From assembly GCF_001186125.1 (NCBI RefSeq), contig NW_014040370.1, positions 1 through 29,881 of the forward strand: DNA of 29,881 nt. Reading direction: 5' to 3'. Of this stretch, positions 1 through 10,039 are shown piece after piece. How positions within the stretch are numbered: the stretch's first letter is position 1; each line of letters starts with the position of its first letter. This DNA is from Sphaeroforma arctica JP610. Lineage: Eukaryota; Opisthokonta; Ichthyosporea; Ichthyophonida. Made by a program: the position numbers and the translations under genes. The notes under the pieces are model-generated. The model searched no databases. It was not told the origin of the DNA and saw only the letters and a list, made by a program, of their open reading frames with translations.

Positions 1-60
1 ATACATACATACATACATATATTTGTTTGTTTGTGTGCATGTATGTATGTATGCATTCTT
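1..60. repeat. ATAC/GTAT microsatellite, inverted
   Basis: The window opens with about four ATAC units, a short TTTG/TTTGTG run, and then about three GTAT units. The ATAC and GTAT arms are complementary, so one strand could fold into a hairpin. It is a simple-sequence repeat and may extend left of the window. Confidence 0.85.
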
Positions 61-745
61 ACCTTTGTCGACGTGCTCGAATCTGCAATTGTTTCCATTG
101 TTACAACTTCCTCGTTGTGACCAAAACTTACAGATTGCCATCGTGAGTCTATAGAAGACAAATCCTTAGTTCAGCTCCAATGTGTCCTGCCTCCCTTCAA
201 GTGCTGCTAATTGTACAGTAAATGATCTCCAGATTTTACTTCGCCTACTACTATAATGTGACCATTTTGTTCGCTTGTATTTATTAACTTTAAACAACTG
301 CGCGTTCCAACACTACCTATATGTTTTTAAAAAGCTGTTACTCACAGGCAGCCATGACTCAGCTCAAGCCTCAAAGTCCCAAACAGACGAACACCACATA
401 TTTATTTACATCGCAATATAGTAACTCTTGGCGCCCGCCGTTTTCTCTTTAGCAAAACCCAGTGCCTCTATGGTGCACTCGCGTATAGATAGGGTTGGGA
501 AATGATCCTGCTTCGAGTAAGTAAAAATAAAGTATAGAACCATTAATACTGGTCCGATCAAAGAGTTTAAATGTTATAAATAGCATATAAAGTTGCCGGA
601 CTACTTCGATAGCCGGACAAATAGCCGGACCCGGAATCATTTTTTGGATTTTTGGGTCAGATATCTTAAAAGATTCCGGACAGTCCAAAGATAGGGCCTG
701 TTTGATTTAGGTGGGGGGGGCGTAAAATAATTTAGTAGTACAAAA
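61..745. other. Intergenic, no gene recognised
   Basis: This stretch is moderately AT-rich. The longest open frame (449-688, minus) shows no recognisable domain or codon pattern, and I do not call it. A run of eight G occurs near 711-720. Nothing else stands out. Confidence 0.5.
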
Positions 746-906
746 TATATTAGCAAATGCACACGTATATATAAAAGTAATATACAATATATTAGCATAT
801 ACGCACGTATATATGATAGTAATATATAATCTATTTGCATATGCACACGTATTTATATATATATAATAGTAATACACAGTATATTAGCATATGCACACGT
901 ATGAAT
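746..906. repeat. Degenerate tandem repeat, about 42-50 bp unit, four copies
   Basis: A unit reading roughly TATATTAGCATATGCACACG followed by TAT-rich DNA and an AGTAATA block begins near 746, 788, 830 and 880. Each copy carries a GCATATGC-like palindrome next to CACGTA. Copies differ at several positions, so it is an old minisatellite. The small ORFs across it are by-products of the repeat. Confidence 0.75.
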
Positions 907-1399
907 ATATGTACATCACTGCGAATGTCAGGGTATAGTTCATACCTGTTATTTATATCTCTTTATCGCCCTCTCTCGTGTCGAGCTGATGCGCGGGTGC
1001 CGATAAGCGTTGTAGCTTTCTTCAATTACACAGACGAGAATGATTACAACGTAGCGACAAAGCATATAAAAAGTCTAAGGCCCTGAGGGGAGGCGGCAAA
1101 CAACGTGTAATATAAATCACGACTGGGAAGCCGCGGGGACTGAAAGTGTGTAATCATGGGGGTAATTTAATTACTCATATTCAAACTAAAAGTAGTAAAA
1201 ATGTCTCAACCAGTACACGCCCTTAGCACTATCCCCATTGTCGCCGCCTCCGGACCAATCCCTCCCCTCTTATGGATATAACCGATACCGACGTCGGCTG
1301 TATCACCTACGCAACAAATCCCGCGCGCGACTATTACAAGCCGAAATCCGGGCGCATCAGAGCCTACTACGGAATCAGTATTATCCCTACTACGGAATC
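907..1399. other. Intergenic, with a 23-bp tandem duplication at 1364-1403
   Basis: No gene is supported here. Short overlapping plus-strand frames at 1238-1466 end inside retroelement A and look accidental. The block CCTACTACGGAATCAGT occurs twice, 23 bp apart (1364 and 1387), at the place where homology of retroelement A to its sister copy stops. This looks like a junction scar. Confidence 0.45.
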
Positions 1400-3165
1400 A
1401 GTGGTGCCATTGTTTTGTATGCTTATGTGCAATCTTTGGTCTCGTGGGTTGGGAAGTAAAGAATAAGGCGTTTAAGCAATATCATTTGCATTTATTAACA
1501 AGGTTTATTCATTAGTGTGTGCATTCACAATGTCTACCCATGTCTATCATGTTAGCTTCCAACCATCCAAGCTTTTTATAGTTCTTCATACATCTCTTGT
1601 ACCTTGTTGCCATTTGTAATTATTAATTGGTCGACATGGACGGGTTGGGATTGCTGTGCTGCTCGAGCTGCTGCTTTTAGATGATTGCCCACCTCCTCTG
1701 GATTGCCCCAGTCCGTAATGACTAGTGATTGGTATCGTGATGATTTGAGATATTGCCAATTAATGGACTCTCTCTCAGTGTCTTTGTATTGTTTCTCTAA
1801 CTCAAACATTGTGCAACGCAGTCGTGCTGCTCGTACTCCAACATTCATGCGAGTGTCATAGAAGTCACTGAGCCACTTCTATAGTAGATAGTCTACGGGA
1901 GTGCGACACAAGTTGTCAATGATTAATATATTGTAGTCTTCTACATCAGTGAGGTATTTCCAAAGCTGTTTGGGGCTACGTATATTATAAAGTGCGGTGC
2001 GCGATACCTTTGTTGCATCTGTTTGTCTGAACAATTCTTGTACAAGTGATAGATACTGTACAAATAGCATGTTTGTGCTCGAGAACAAGTCTTTTGCTAA
2101 AGATACAAACTTAATTGTATCACGAAAATTAGCCATGCTGACATACTTGTGTGCTGGCTACTTGGGGAGCTCACTTGTCTTGAGTAGCTTGTCCATCTCT
2201 AGTTCTGAGATTTTATCCCCTACATTAGATCTAATTAGAGTTAACTCGCTCATAAAGCCACTGATTGCAATACAGTCATCGTGATCACTTTTATCACAGT
2301 CCTTCATAACTTTATTGTATAGCTCTGATAACCCATGATCTACCTCTGGTATCAATCTATTAGGTTGTTGGATGTGAACTGCATTACGGATTTTGTGGAG
2401 TGCTCGTATGTCAATGGGGTCGTCCGCCTATTGTGCATACAATTTGTCCACTAGAACACCAAAAATATAGTCATTGCCTTCATAGATGGTTTTGTCGATG
2501 ACTATGTTGTACTTACTCATTGCTGGATCTAATGGATCTTTTGTTGGTTAGAGCTCATCATCCATGTGCATCTATCCCTCTACCTCCCTCTACATTGTGT
2601 GGAGTATGTACAAGTAGAGGTGCCTGAGGAAGCTTGGGAGACTAGCATTGTGTGTGTAGCTTCTGGTCGAGTTCTAATTGTACGATTTGTACTGCCTCTT
2701 GTTTGTGTTCGGCTTGAGCTCACTTGTATGAGTAGGCTCCTTCGTACTGCACGTGTTCTCTGATATGGAGCAGAAGTTGAGTATGTCACGATTCTGTTAG
2801 AGTTTATTGGTTATTCATTGACCTGAATTGTGTCACTCCTTCATAAATATACTCTTTGAGTCACATGTGACTAATTACCTTTATTGGTGTGTCCCTGGTA
2901 GTGTCTGGCGACTGTGTTGGCTGTGAGTCCTTGTGCTTGATTTGCTTGAACTTGGCTGTTTTTTGATATCTGGGTTTATTTGGAGGGTTTTTGGTTTTTG
3001 GTATAAACTTAGGTTTACGTCTGTTTATGTGGTGTAAGCTCGGTTTCCCTTGTTAACTTTGCTTTATCGGTTTGTAACCTTGGATTGAGGTTTATTAGTT
3101 TTATTTATAATTTTGTGCTATGTTCGAGTTCCGAACTTCTATGAATTTTGTCGAACTTGTGCGTG
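1400..3165 (-). mobile_element. Retroelement A: Ty3/Gypsy chromovirus-type fragment (leader, gag, start of protease)
   Basis: On the minus strand this fragment aligns by eye, segment after segment, with retroelement D at 26440-28300. The shared parts are an untranslated leader rich in AAACCCAA/AAACC motifs (A 2930-3160, D 26450-26680), gag (A about 1576-2520), and the gag-protease junction as far as about 1402. No LTR is seen at either end, so it is a truncated internal piece. It is clearly a fossil with several breaks and no downstream pol. Divergence from D is visible throughout, suggesting an old insertion or an old duplication. Confidence 0.85.
1576..2520 (-). pseudogene. Gag region of retroelement A
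   Basis: Capsid-type Gag region. Shared signatures with the D copy include the block CDKSDHDDCIAISGFMSELT (the D copy reads CDKSDHDECIAISGFMSELT) and the block VRAARLRCTMFELEKQYK. The reading is broken in several places. The zinc knuckle seen in D is not clearly kept here. Gag would form the particle shell of the retroelement; this copy is a relic. Confidence 0.8.
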
Positions 3166-3167
3166 TT

Positions 3168-3824
3168 CTAGGTTTTGTACTTATAAATATGTTTTAATTT
3201 AGTGCGCTTGTACACCTCTTTGTGTTCTGAGCACTCTGAAAGCGGAACACCGGGATCGTCGGCAGTGATACCGTTCAAGTCGGCATACGTGGCTGGTTTC
3301 GTCTTGGTTACACGCTCTAGATGATCGATTAGATCGAGTTTTTCTTGGAGTTCTATGCGCATGAAATCAAGCTTAACCCGAAGAGTACTAGGATTGTCAG
3401 TCGATTGGTCTGTTTGTTCGTATAGACGTGATTGAGCCTTTGTAAGACGGTTGGAAAGTTGTGCGTGTTCTGTTCGGAGTGTTTCGTGTTTAGCTAGGAG
3501 TAGTTTATGTTCTTCCCCGAGTTGCTGATTATGGCGTTTGAAACTGTCGAGCTCGGTCTGTAAATCTTGATTGTGTATACGTGCGTGGTACAGGTCGCTC
3601 GTAGCAAATGTCACATGTGCTAAGGCGGTAGTTATAGAGGCGTACACTTTCTGGCGGTCTATACGTAGTTCGTCGATAAGTTTACCGAATGCGATTAAGT
3701 GTGTATTAGCAGATGCAAGATTGCTGTATACGGGATATTGAGGCCAATAGTCACGTGCGAATGCAAGTACGGCCTCTAGAGTGTCGAAGTGATTAGGCCA
3801 TCGGACGATCTTCGGACTCGCCAT
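3168..3824 (-). CDS. Hypothetical coiled-coil protein, 218 aa
   Basis: The frame opens from the ATG at 3824 (MASPKIVRWPNHFDTLEAVL) and stays open for 218 codons. The first 60 or so residues are mixed and aromatic-rich, with an RWPNHF..LEAVLAFARDYWPQYP stretch. Residues of about 85-185 are rich in E, K, Q and L with heptad-like spacing (HNQDLQTELDSFKRHNQQLG, LLAKHETLRTEHAQLSNRL), which indicates a long coiled coil. No signal peptide or membrane segment is seen. I prefer 3824 because its context is CACACAATGGCG and the frame 5' of it has no other ATG. A TATA-like box lies about 200 bp upstream. The stop falls within a few bases of the edge of retroelement A, so the natural 3' end may have been lost. 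I do not recognise a family. It could be a host gene or a coiled-coil gag-like first ORF of another element; the sister copy D has nothing like it at the matching position. Confidence 0.55.
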   Translation of the reverse strand: MASPKIVRWPNHFDTLEAVLAFARDYWPQYPVYSNLASANTHLIAFGKLIDELRIDRQKVYASITTALAHVTFATSDLYHARIHNQDLQTELDSFKRHNQQLGEEHKLLLAKHETLRTEHAQLSNRLTKAQSRLYEQTDQSTDNPSTLRVKLDFMRIELQEKLDLIDHLERVTKTKPATYADLNGITADDPGVPLSECSEHKEVYKRTKLKHIYKYKT

Positions 3825-4028
3825 TGTGTGATTTATAGATTGTATCACCAACGTGTAGAGGTGTGGAACTTACGTGTGAGTCGTGTCTTGCGACTGCGAA
3901 GGTGTATGTAAGTTAGCAGATGTAAGCAACTGCGTGCGTAGTGTTTGAAGATGCAAGCAGATGTGTGTGTAGGGTGTGAGAAGGGGTGAGGATGTATGGT
4001 TGAATATGTATTGACTTGCTATCGTGTG

Positions 4029-4035
4029 TTATATA
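4029..4035 (-). promoter_or_regulatory. TATA-like box upstream of the coiled-coil ORF
   Basis: On the minus strand CCTATATAACACACG reads toward the ATG at 3824, about 200 bp away. The intervening leader is rich in CACAC/CATC and has no ATG-initiated long frame. Plausible core promoter, by sequence alone. Confidence 0.35.
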
Positions 4036-4194
4036 GGCCCATAACCTGTTAGAACATAATAATTACGGAAGCAGTATGCTTTATTTTCCCTCTTCTGAGG
4101 GTTCTTATATGACTCTAACGCTTATGGCGGGAATCTCTGGATTTCTTACTCCGGTGTACGCCTGTCAGTTCTAGTACCGAACTGTATGTTTGGT

Positions 4195-5405
4195 ATCAAT
4201 TGGCTAGCCAATTTGTAACAAACAGCACCGGTGTCTATAGCGAGTCTACACAAGATGACAGTAGGCATTCACGATTACAGCCAGAACGACGTATGCCAAT
4301 TGTCGATGCAGAAATCATAAGAAGATAATATTTAGCTATCAATGAGTGTGATGACGATGAGGAGGATGAACTAATCCAAATCAATAAGTACATTAGTGAG
4401 TTAGTACTCATACATTCACGCTTAGGCGATCGGATCAATGGACCTGCACTTTCCAAAACACTAAAACTTCAGAATTTCCGAAGTCACCTAGAAACAGTTA
4501 TTTCGAAATGGAAAATTGTGAAGACATCTATAGAGTTTACTACACAATGCAGAGACCTATTGTTAGCCAAGTCTATGCCATTATGTCAGTACCCAGCGCT
4601 AGTGAGATATCTATTAGACTCTACTGATGCAACGGAGAAGACCAAGGCAGTGCTCAACGATTTACGAGACTCTGAAACACAGATGATTATGCACTGCAAG
4701 AACCCTGGACAATTCAATTGACAGACTCAGATATCATCCAATAGACTATCTGTTAGAGAAGTTTCTCAATGTCGTGCAGAATAAGACACTGAACGTGATG
4801 TTGCGCACAGAGCGATTGCATAGAACAATGCAAGCGTTCGAGAAGCGCTACCGCAACTCAGACAAAGAACCTATACACACGAAAACCCTCAAGGTCATAA
4901 GATATCATTCACATACGTACTACGGACGGAGAAAGTGGACGCTATCATCAAAACAGACAAACTTCTTGATGGATGTGAAGGCCACTTATCCGATAGAAAA
5001 CACACGGCGTTTCACTCTCTTACTGTAACAACAATACGAGTAGCAGCCAAAGTACAGGCATATTGTTTGTATATAGAGCGCATGAGACACAACTTCCAGG
5101 CAGTCACACACAGCTAGTTTCATTAAAGTACAACCACTGCGACCAAACATCACAAACCAGAGAACGGCGCATCAAAACAACCCAAATCAATCGGACAACC
5201 CCAAGAGAATACAGAGGCACGCGAAGATCGTGTATGTTCTTATTGTTAGGTGATGCCAGCCCCATATCGACTCAGTTTATGTCATATGAAGGTATCAAAC
5301 CAGAACAAGCAGGCTGAGGAGCGTGTCAAGAACGATGTGCAATTAGCAATACTATCCATCACCTCAGGAAATGTAGAGATTATGATAGATGGCGAGAAGC
5401 TCTAA
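4195..5405 (+). pseudogene. Gag region of retroelement B
   Basis: Homologous to gag of copy C (13030-13308 and 14200-15130) and more distantly to D. Shared blocks include the acidic DDDEEDELI stretch, the LLDSTDATEKTKAVLN region and the VMLRTERLHRTMQAFEKRYR region, the counterpart of VEVRAARLRRTMFELEKRYK in D. The N-terminal part of gag is missing. The reading is broken in several places. Confidence 0.75.
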
Positions 5406-5429
5406 AACAACTGGTGGGCGGAAACAAAG

Positions 5430-5936
5430 ATGATTGACCTGGTTGACAGGCTTAATGTAAATACAGATGAAGAAACGTTGTTAATAAATGCACGAGACCA
5501 ACGATTACACATTGACATACAAATTAATGGCAACACCTACAATATACTAGTAGACTCTGGAGCGCAACGCTTATGTATGGACATGAGTACAATAACTGAA
5601 CTCTATCTCTCTGTCAGAGCGCGACCGGACTATATACAACTAGCACAAACAGATGCAAGAATACAAAGAACAGGGTTAACACAAGTATGTGACATTGATT
5701 TTGGAAGAATGAAAAGAACAGGGTCAACACAAGTATGTGACATTGATTATGGAGGAAGGAAAACATCTCAGTGTTTCGAAGTATTGAACCTACCAGACAA
5801 GAAGGCACCAATACTTCTAGGTATGGACTTTCTACCATACATAAGCATATACATAGCGATTAATAAACCCACTTATACCAACATATGCAAAATGGAAATC
5901 ACTACTCACTCCACACGAGGAAGAAAAAGTGCATGA
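5430..5936 (+). pseudogene. Aspartic protease region of retroelement B
   Basis: Retropepsin-like segment. ILVDSGAQRLC holds the catalytic DSG triad at about 5553-5561, and the flap and C-terminal part include KAPILLGMDFLPY, typical of Ty3 proteases (ILLGMDFL). In the family this enzyme cuts the Gag-Pol polyprotein. It carries an in-frame internal duplication at 5667-5762 that copies C and D lack. Confidence 0.85.
5667..5762 (+). repeat. 48-bp tandem duplication inside the protease region
   Basis: Two adjacent 48-bp units (5667-5714 and 5715-5762) encode RTGLTQVCDIDFGRMK and RTGSTQVCDIDYGGRK. Copies C and D have one unit. The duplication keeps the frame, and the two units have since diverged at several sites. 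Confidence 0.85.
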
Positions 5937-6063
5937 ACAAGAAGGTTTTAGAGAGTCATTGTCAGACCTACTAGATACCAATGCGAATATACCTCCTGAC
6001 GTACATTGCAGCCTACCAGGCTCTACAGTCCAAATACCTGCAAATGAAATAATGTCAGGCAAA

Positions 6064-7340
6064 TGAGACACGCCAAAGTCAACTTTATACCACACAAGTA
6101 TATCCCACAAACTGATGAAAATGTGAAGAGGTGGCTTACAGACGGCCACATATACAAACGAATTACCACCAACAATGAACCTGCCATTGTTATCAACGGG
6201 TGAATATGAACAATCAGGTCTCCTCGAGAAAATAAGAATATGTTTAGACTTACGCGAGATCAATTACCAATATGAACAAGACAAATTCGTGCTACCAAAA
6301 ATATATGAAGTATTACACAACCTACAGGGAGCACAATTTTTCTCCAAGCTAGATCTCACGGGAGGCTTCCACAACTTTTTAGTAGACGAAGCAAGCCAAC
6401 ACTTCTTCACGTTCTCGTGGAGAGGAGCGCGATACTCTTTCAAGTCAGCGCCGTTTGGCCTACACCCACTCACAGCACAATTCCAGAGAGTTATGGCAAA
6501 CTTGCTCATAGACATCAAAGGAGTACAAGAGTATGTAGATGATATAATCATTGCGCGTCTTACAGAAGACGAACACCGCAAAACAGTTAGTGTAGTAATC
6601 AAAACGACTGAATGGAGCAAACTTCCGACTCAATCACAACCAATGCGCCTTCGCGGTCAAAGTCGTCAACAATCTAGGTGTGAAAGTGACCACACAGGGA
6701 CTCAAAACGAATCCTGAAAAACAGAAAATAGTGATGGACTTGCCACTATCCAGAACGAACCGAGATCTGCACAAAGCGGTAGGACTGGCGAACTGTATAC
6801 GCGACCATGTCCCTAACTTTGCCCACACAACTAAACACTTCCGGAACCTAATGAAAGGGAAAATTAACCAGAACATATCCATGTTATGGACACCGGAACT
6901 CAAAAAGAAGTGGGCAGAACTCAAAGAAGCCATCGCGTGCTTAGCGACACTAGCATACCCTGTTGATGGGGTACCGTTTCAAATCATGGTTTCAAATCAT
7001 GAGTGACTATGGCATAGAAGGATGTTTATTCCAAGTCATCGATGGAGTCAGGAGAGATATTCTCTACTTCTCCAAAGGCTTGAATCCAGCACAACAACGC
7101 AATGACACAAACACTAAAGAGCTACCACTGGTACACAGCCTGGAATATTCTCTGAATACATCAAAGGAGGGGACATAACACAGTGGACAGATCAGAAAGC
7201 GCTCGCGCAAATGAACAGTCAACAGACGTTACACCCAATGTTAGCCAAATGAATAGCAAAAACATTCCTCCACCACTTCTCCATCATACGCGTTCCAAGC
7301 AAGGACAACCAGATGGCAGATATGTTGTCGCGTCTAAACG
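6064..7340 (+). pseudogene. Reverse transcriptase and RNase H region of retroelement B
   Basis: The RT fingers and palm are recognisable: ICLDLREINYQ, FFSKLDLTGGFHNF, SAPFGLHPLTAQFQRVM and the catalytic box YVDD at 6532-6543. Downstream come the Ty3-type connection, then RNase H (DYGIEGCLFQVIDGVRRDIL, with a WTDQKAL block and later HHFSIIRVP), ending in the ADMLSRL motif near 7317-7340. In the family these make cDNA from the element RNA. Several breaks run through it. Confidence 0.9.
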
Positions 7341-7420
7341 AAGACACTTTTCATACTAGAAAGTCAGAGGTATTATAAGATGCGAACAAAACAACACACG
7401 ACAGCCAAGAGTACACCACC

Positions 7421-7870
7421 TTGGAAACTAGCATGCCCATAACCATATCAACTATAGACTGGATGCTACACGCCATATTCTACAAAGAAGCTGAAAGACG
7501 GTTTGGGAAATTCAAAGTAGGTCTGTTTGCATCAGCACACAATACACACAGAGAGAAATACCACAGAGAAATATCACACCAAAGATCAAAATGCGCTCCT
7601 ACAGAAGTGAGCGCAGGCAGTGAAAGCAAGGGCGAACCCACCATGGGAACTCATTCTTGATGTCTTTGACAAAGACATTGAAGAGGTAACCAACATTACG
7701 ATATGTGTACCATACTACCCCAATGCAACGTGGTTTCCAAAATTCTTGTCTTTCCTAGAAGAAGACCTGATGCTAGTGGAAAAAACAAACATTACTTTCC
7801 TCAAAGAAGGCAAAAAAAAAACTTGTGGCAAGACCCCATGGGTGGTCACACTAGTAGCAAAGGAGTGAAG
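7421..7870 (+). pseudogene. 'LFAS...N' module between RNase H and integrase, retroelement B
   Basis: The segment begins at TISTIDWMLHAIFYKEAERR and runs through FKVGLFASAHNTHREKYH, then NPPWELILDVFDK and ICVPYYPNATWFPKFLSFLE, ending in a KTPWVVTLVA block. This order (W.L...F, LFA...N, nPP..li..v, vP.yp...Wfp.l) resembles the stretch between RNase H and the recombinase of DIRS elements and of some Gypsy elements, and it is not part of Ty3 or standard integrase. Its function is unknown to me. Copy E holds the same module at 21490-22010, and F holds a diverged one. Confidence 0.65.
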
Positions 7871-7959
7871 TCTCCATACTTTGACTCAACGCGGAAACAA
7901 ACTGCCATACACATTGCAGTATCACAATTAGTTCACCCTGGAGATGCCCCGCATGAAAC

Positions 7960-9010
7960 AGAATACGAGACACATGTCAACATCATCGAGTAATACCACA
8001 ACTTGGGACATTATACTCCCGAGAAAACGGTAAACAAATTGCAAACAGATGGACATGATTAGCCACAAATCCACCAACATGTACACAAGTTAATCGAAGG
8101 ATGAGTATAATATCTCAAAAATAAGATACACAAAAAGGGATTCCATCCCTGACAATCAATCACAGCCGCATTCCCAGGCGATAAAATCCAAGTTGACACC
8201 AGTGGGCCACTACTGGACTCAAACAGAGGTCATACATATGTGTCAGTATGGCTAGATGTGCAATCTTCATATGTCATACTCAGACCATTGATGGACAAAT
8301 CAGCGGCTAATGTAGCGCGTACGCTGGCACCAATCATGTCCGAATATGGCTTCCCACAAATCATATAGTCTGACCAAGGCACTGAATATGTTTATGACAA
8401 CCTTTCAAAAGTCATCGAACAAGCGCCAATAAAACACTCAGTCTCTCGGCCGTACCAACCGGAAGTCTTAGGCGCGAACGAACGATTACATAGAGACCTC
8501 ATACCACTGTTACGGAAATTCGTTGAACAAAACCCCGGTAACTGGTGTTTACGACTTCCCTTCGTACAGATGGGCCACAATCTACGCACATCAAGAAAAC
8601 ACAAACTACCGAGGTTTAATGTGTACTTTGGTCGTAGATAGAACCAACTTACGGTCTACAACACACCAGTGAACGCACCAAGTACAACAGTATCTTGGGA
8701 AGAGCGACTGCAAAATCTAGAAGAAACCATCAGGCCACAACTAGATAATAATGTTGCACCGTATCAAGAGAGGATGCGCGCAGCATACGATAAAAAATAC
8801 CAAAAGAAGTATGTAAACTTCCAGGACGGGGATCTTGTCATGGTTCGCTATCAAGGTGAAATGAACAAGTTAACAGCATCAAATGGCGGACCATACAAAA
8901 CAGTATGCAGGGAAGGAAACGGGTACTTTGTCTGCTGTAACCTTGATGGGTCTAAAGCCCCCGAATATCCTAACTCGGTCAGTGATGAGCTACTTGGACT
9001 CGTAAACTAA
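7960..9010 (+). pseudogene. Integrase region with GPY/F module, retroelement B
   Basis: The zinc-binding N-terminus begins near 7990 (YHNLGHYTPEKTV...). The catalytic core follows around 8200-8500 (the TGPLL...GHTYVSVWLDVQSSYVILRPL region, then SDQGTEYVYDN, then EVLGANERLHRDL), which fits a DDE integrase. The C-terminal part at 8669-9010 includes NGGPYKTVCREGNGYFV, the GPY/F module typical of Metaviridae integrases. In the family this enzyme inserts the cDNA. Several breaks. Confidence 0.85.
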
Positions 9011-9075
9011 AACATAAAGGCCAATGCTCTAAAAGCATTTACTTCTAAAAATCACTACAACCAACCGAGGAGACT

Positions 9076-9339
9076 CAGTTATCCTCGATAGTCAACCACA
9101 GGCCGTCCATCCGAGGTGATGGATCCCAGGAGTACTTACTACATTGGACAGATGGGGAGCGTACCTGGACGCGTGAATCAGACATCGCAGATGCTGATGT
9201 TCTTACACTATACCGTCGACGTACTCGACACAAACAAAGACAATCAAGGCCAACGAAATCGACAGCAATGAGCACTGATGAAAGATCAACGAGCAACAGA
9301 AAATGCACGAGGCGGGGGACCTAAGCATATGTCACTGAT
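9076..9339 (+). pseudogene. Chromodomain segment, retroelement B
   Basis: An open stretch without its own ATG reads SSIVNHRPSIRGDGSQEYLL, then HWTDGERTWTRESDIADADV, then LTLYRRRTRHK. This matches the chromodomain pattern (I.d.R...g...eyLv.W.....tWe...di....li..y..r). A basic tail follows. The same domain is in copy E at 20093-20338. In chromoviruses this domain is thought to steer integration toward marked chromatin. Confidence 0.75.
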
Positions 9340-9700
9340 ACCAAGGGACACTCCCACTTTTCTCGCCTTGAAGCATGCTCCGCCCACATACCAGAGGGAT
9401 TAGGATCAAAGACACGGTTGTAGAGCTACCGTTGAGATGAGGTTTCCTAAACCAAGTTGAGATCAACCGAGAGCACTGGCCAAGATTGGCTCCGATGAGG
9501 GTGGTTGAGAATTTCCGTCATAGTATAAATTGATTAATACGTAATATGTAGGAATAGATAATGGTGGCAGGTTTTTAATATTATGCCCCCTAAGGGACAA
9601 GTTTTTCCCAGTATACAAACACCAACCTCTAAAAAAATCTAGTACTGTAAGATGTCACTTTCTACTCCTACGCAGGCTAAGAAGCATACAGCTGGGGGGC
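9340..9700 (+). other. 3' untranslated region and polypurine tract of retroelement B
   Basis: This part aligns with copy E (19717-20092 in reverse). It ends in a G-rich run, GCTGGGGGGC at 9691-9700, directly against the LTR start, the expected place for the plus-strand primer. No open frame is shared between the copies. Confidence 0.7.
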
Positions 9701-10026
9701 TGTAGCATCTAGGGACCAGTTGATTAAAAAGCCAATACAAGTACTAAAACCGCAGAATAATCAAATATTGAGTTTTGAAATTATGATTCAAATTTTCCTG
9801 ATAACAAGTCATCAGAAACATCAGCGGTAGAACCGGTAAGCTATACCGGGACTCCGCGTGTGAGAGAAACACTCAAATAGAGACCTGAGTCTAGTGAAAT
9901 AGAAAACACAAACAAAGACTTGGTTCGGTGTTCGAGACAAAGTTTCCTAGCTGAGACAACCGTGCGTGAGAAGAGGTCTATTGCATTCTTTGACTCGTAC
10001 CTTTCAGCTACTCTCTATACTCTACA
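9701..10026 (+). repeat. LTR 1 (3' LTR of retroelement B), 326 bp
   Basis: Begins TGTAGCATCTAGGGACCAG and ends ACTCTACA. It matches the LTRs at 19393-19716, 12357-12689 and 22171-22505. Most similar to the 19393-19716 copy (shared GTATACC.GGACTC and AAGACT.GGTTCGGT blocks). The right flank is ATGAC. No left partner is available for a target-duplication check. Confidence 0.9.
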
Positions 10027-10039
10027 ATGACACCCTGTA

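Larger units (their letters stand above)
4195..10026 (+). mobile_element. Retroelement B: Ty3/Gypsy chromovirus, 5'-truncated, with 3' LTR
   Basis: This is the fullest copy in the window. In order it carries gag, aspartic protease, reverse transcriptase, RNase H, an 'LFAS...N' module, integrase with GPY/F, chromodomain, a 3' untranslated stretch, a G-rich polypurine tract and a 3' LTR. The chromodomain and the integrase-after-RNase-H order place it in the chromovirus branch of Metaviridae. The left end begins inside gag, where homology to copy C starts at about 4195, and no 5' LTR is present. The coding parts carry roughly ten or more breaks, so it is a dead copy. Against E it differs at about a tenth of positions by eye, suggesting a fairly old burst. 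Confidence 0.9.

Noticed and set aside
835-1086. 83-residue plus-strand frame
   Set aside because: Its first half lies in the minisatellite and the rest shows no motif or splice structure I can defend.
1238-1466. Overlapping plus-strand frames of 64-73 residues
   Set aside because: They run antisense into retroelement A and include the 23-bp duplication; no pattern in either frame.
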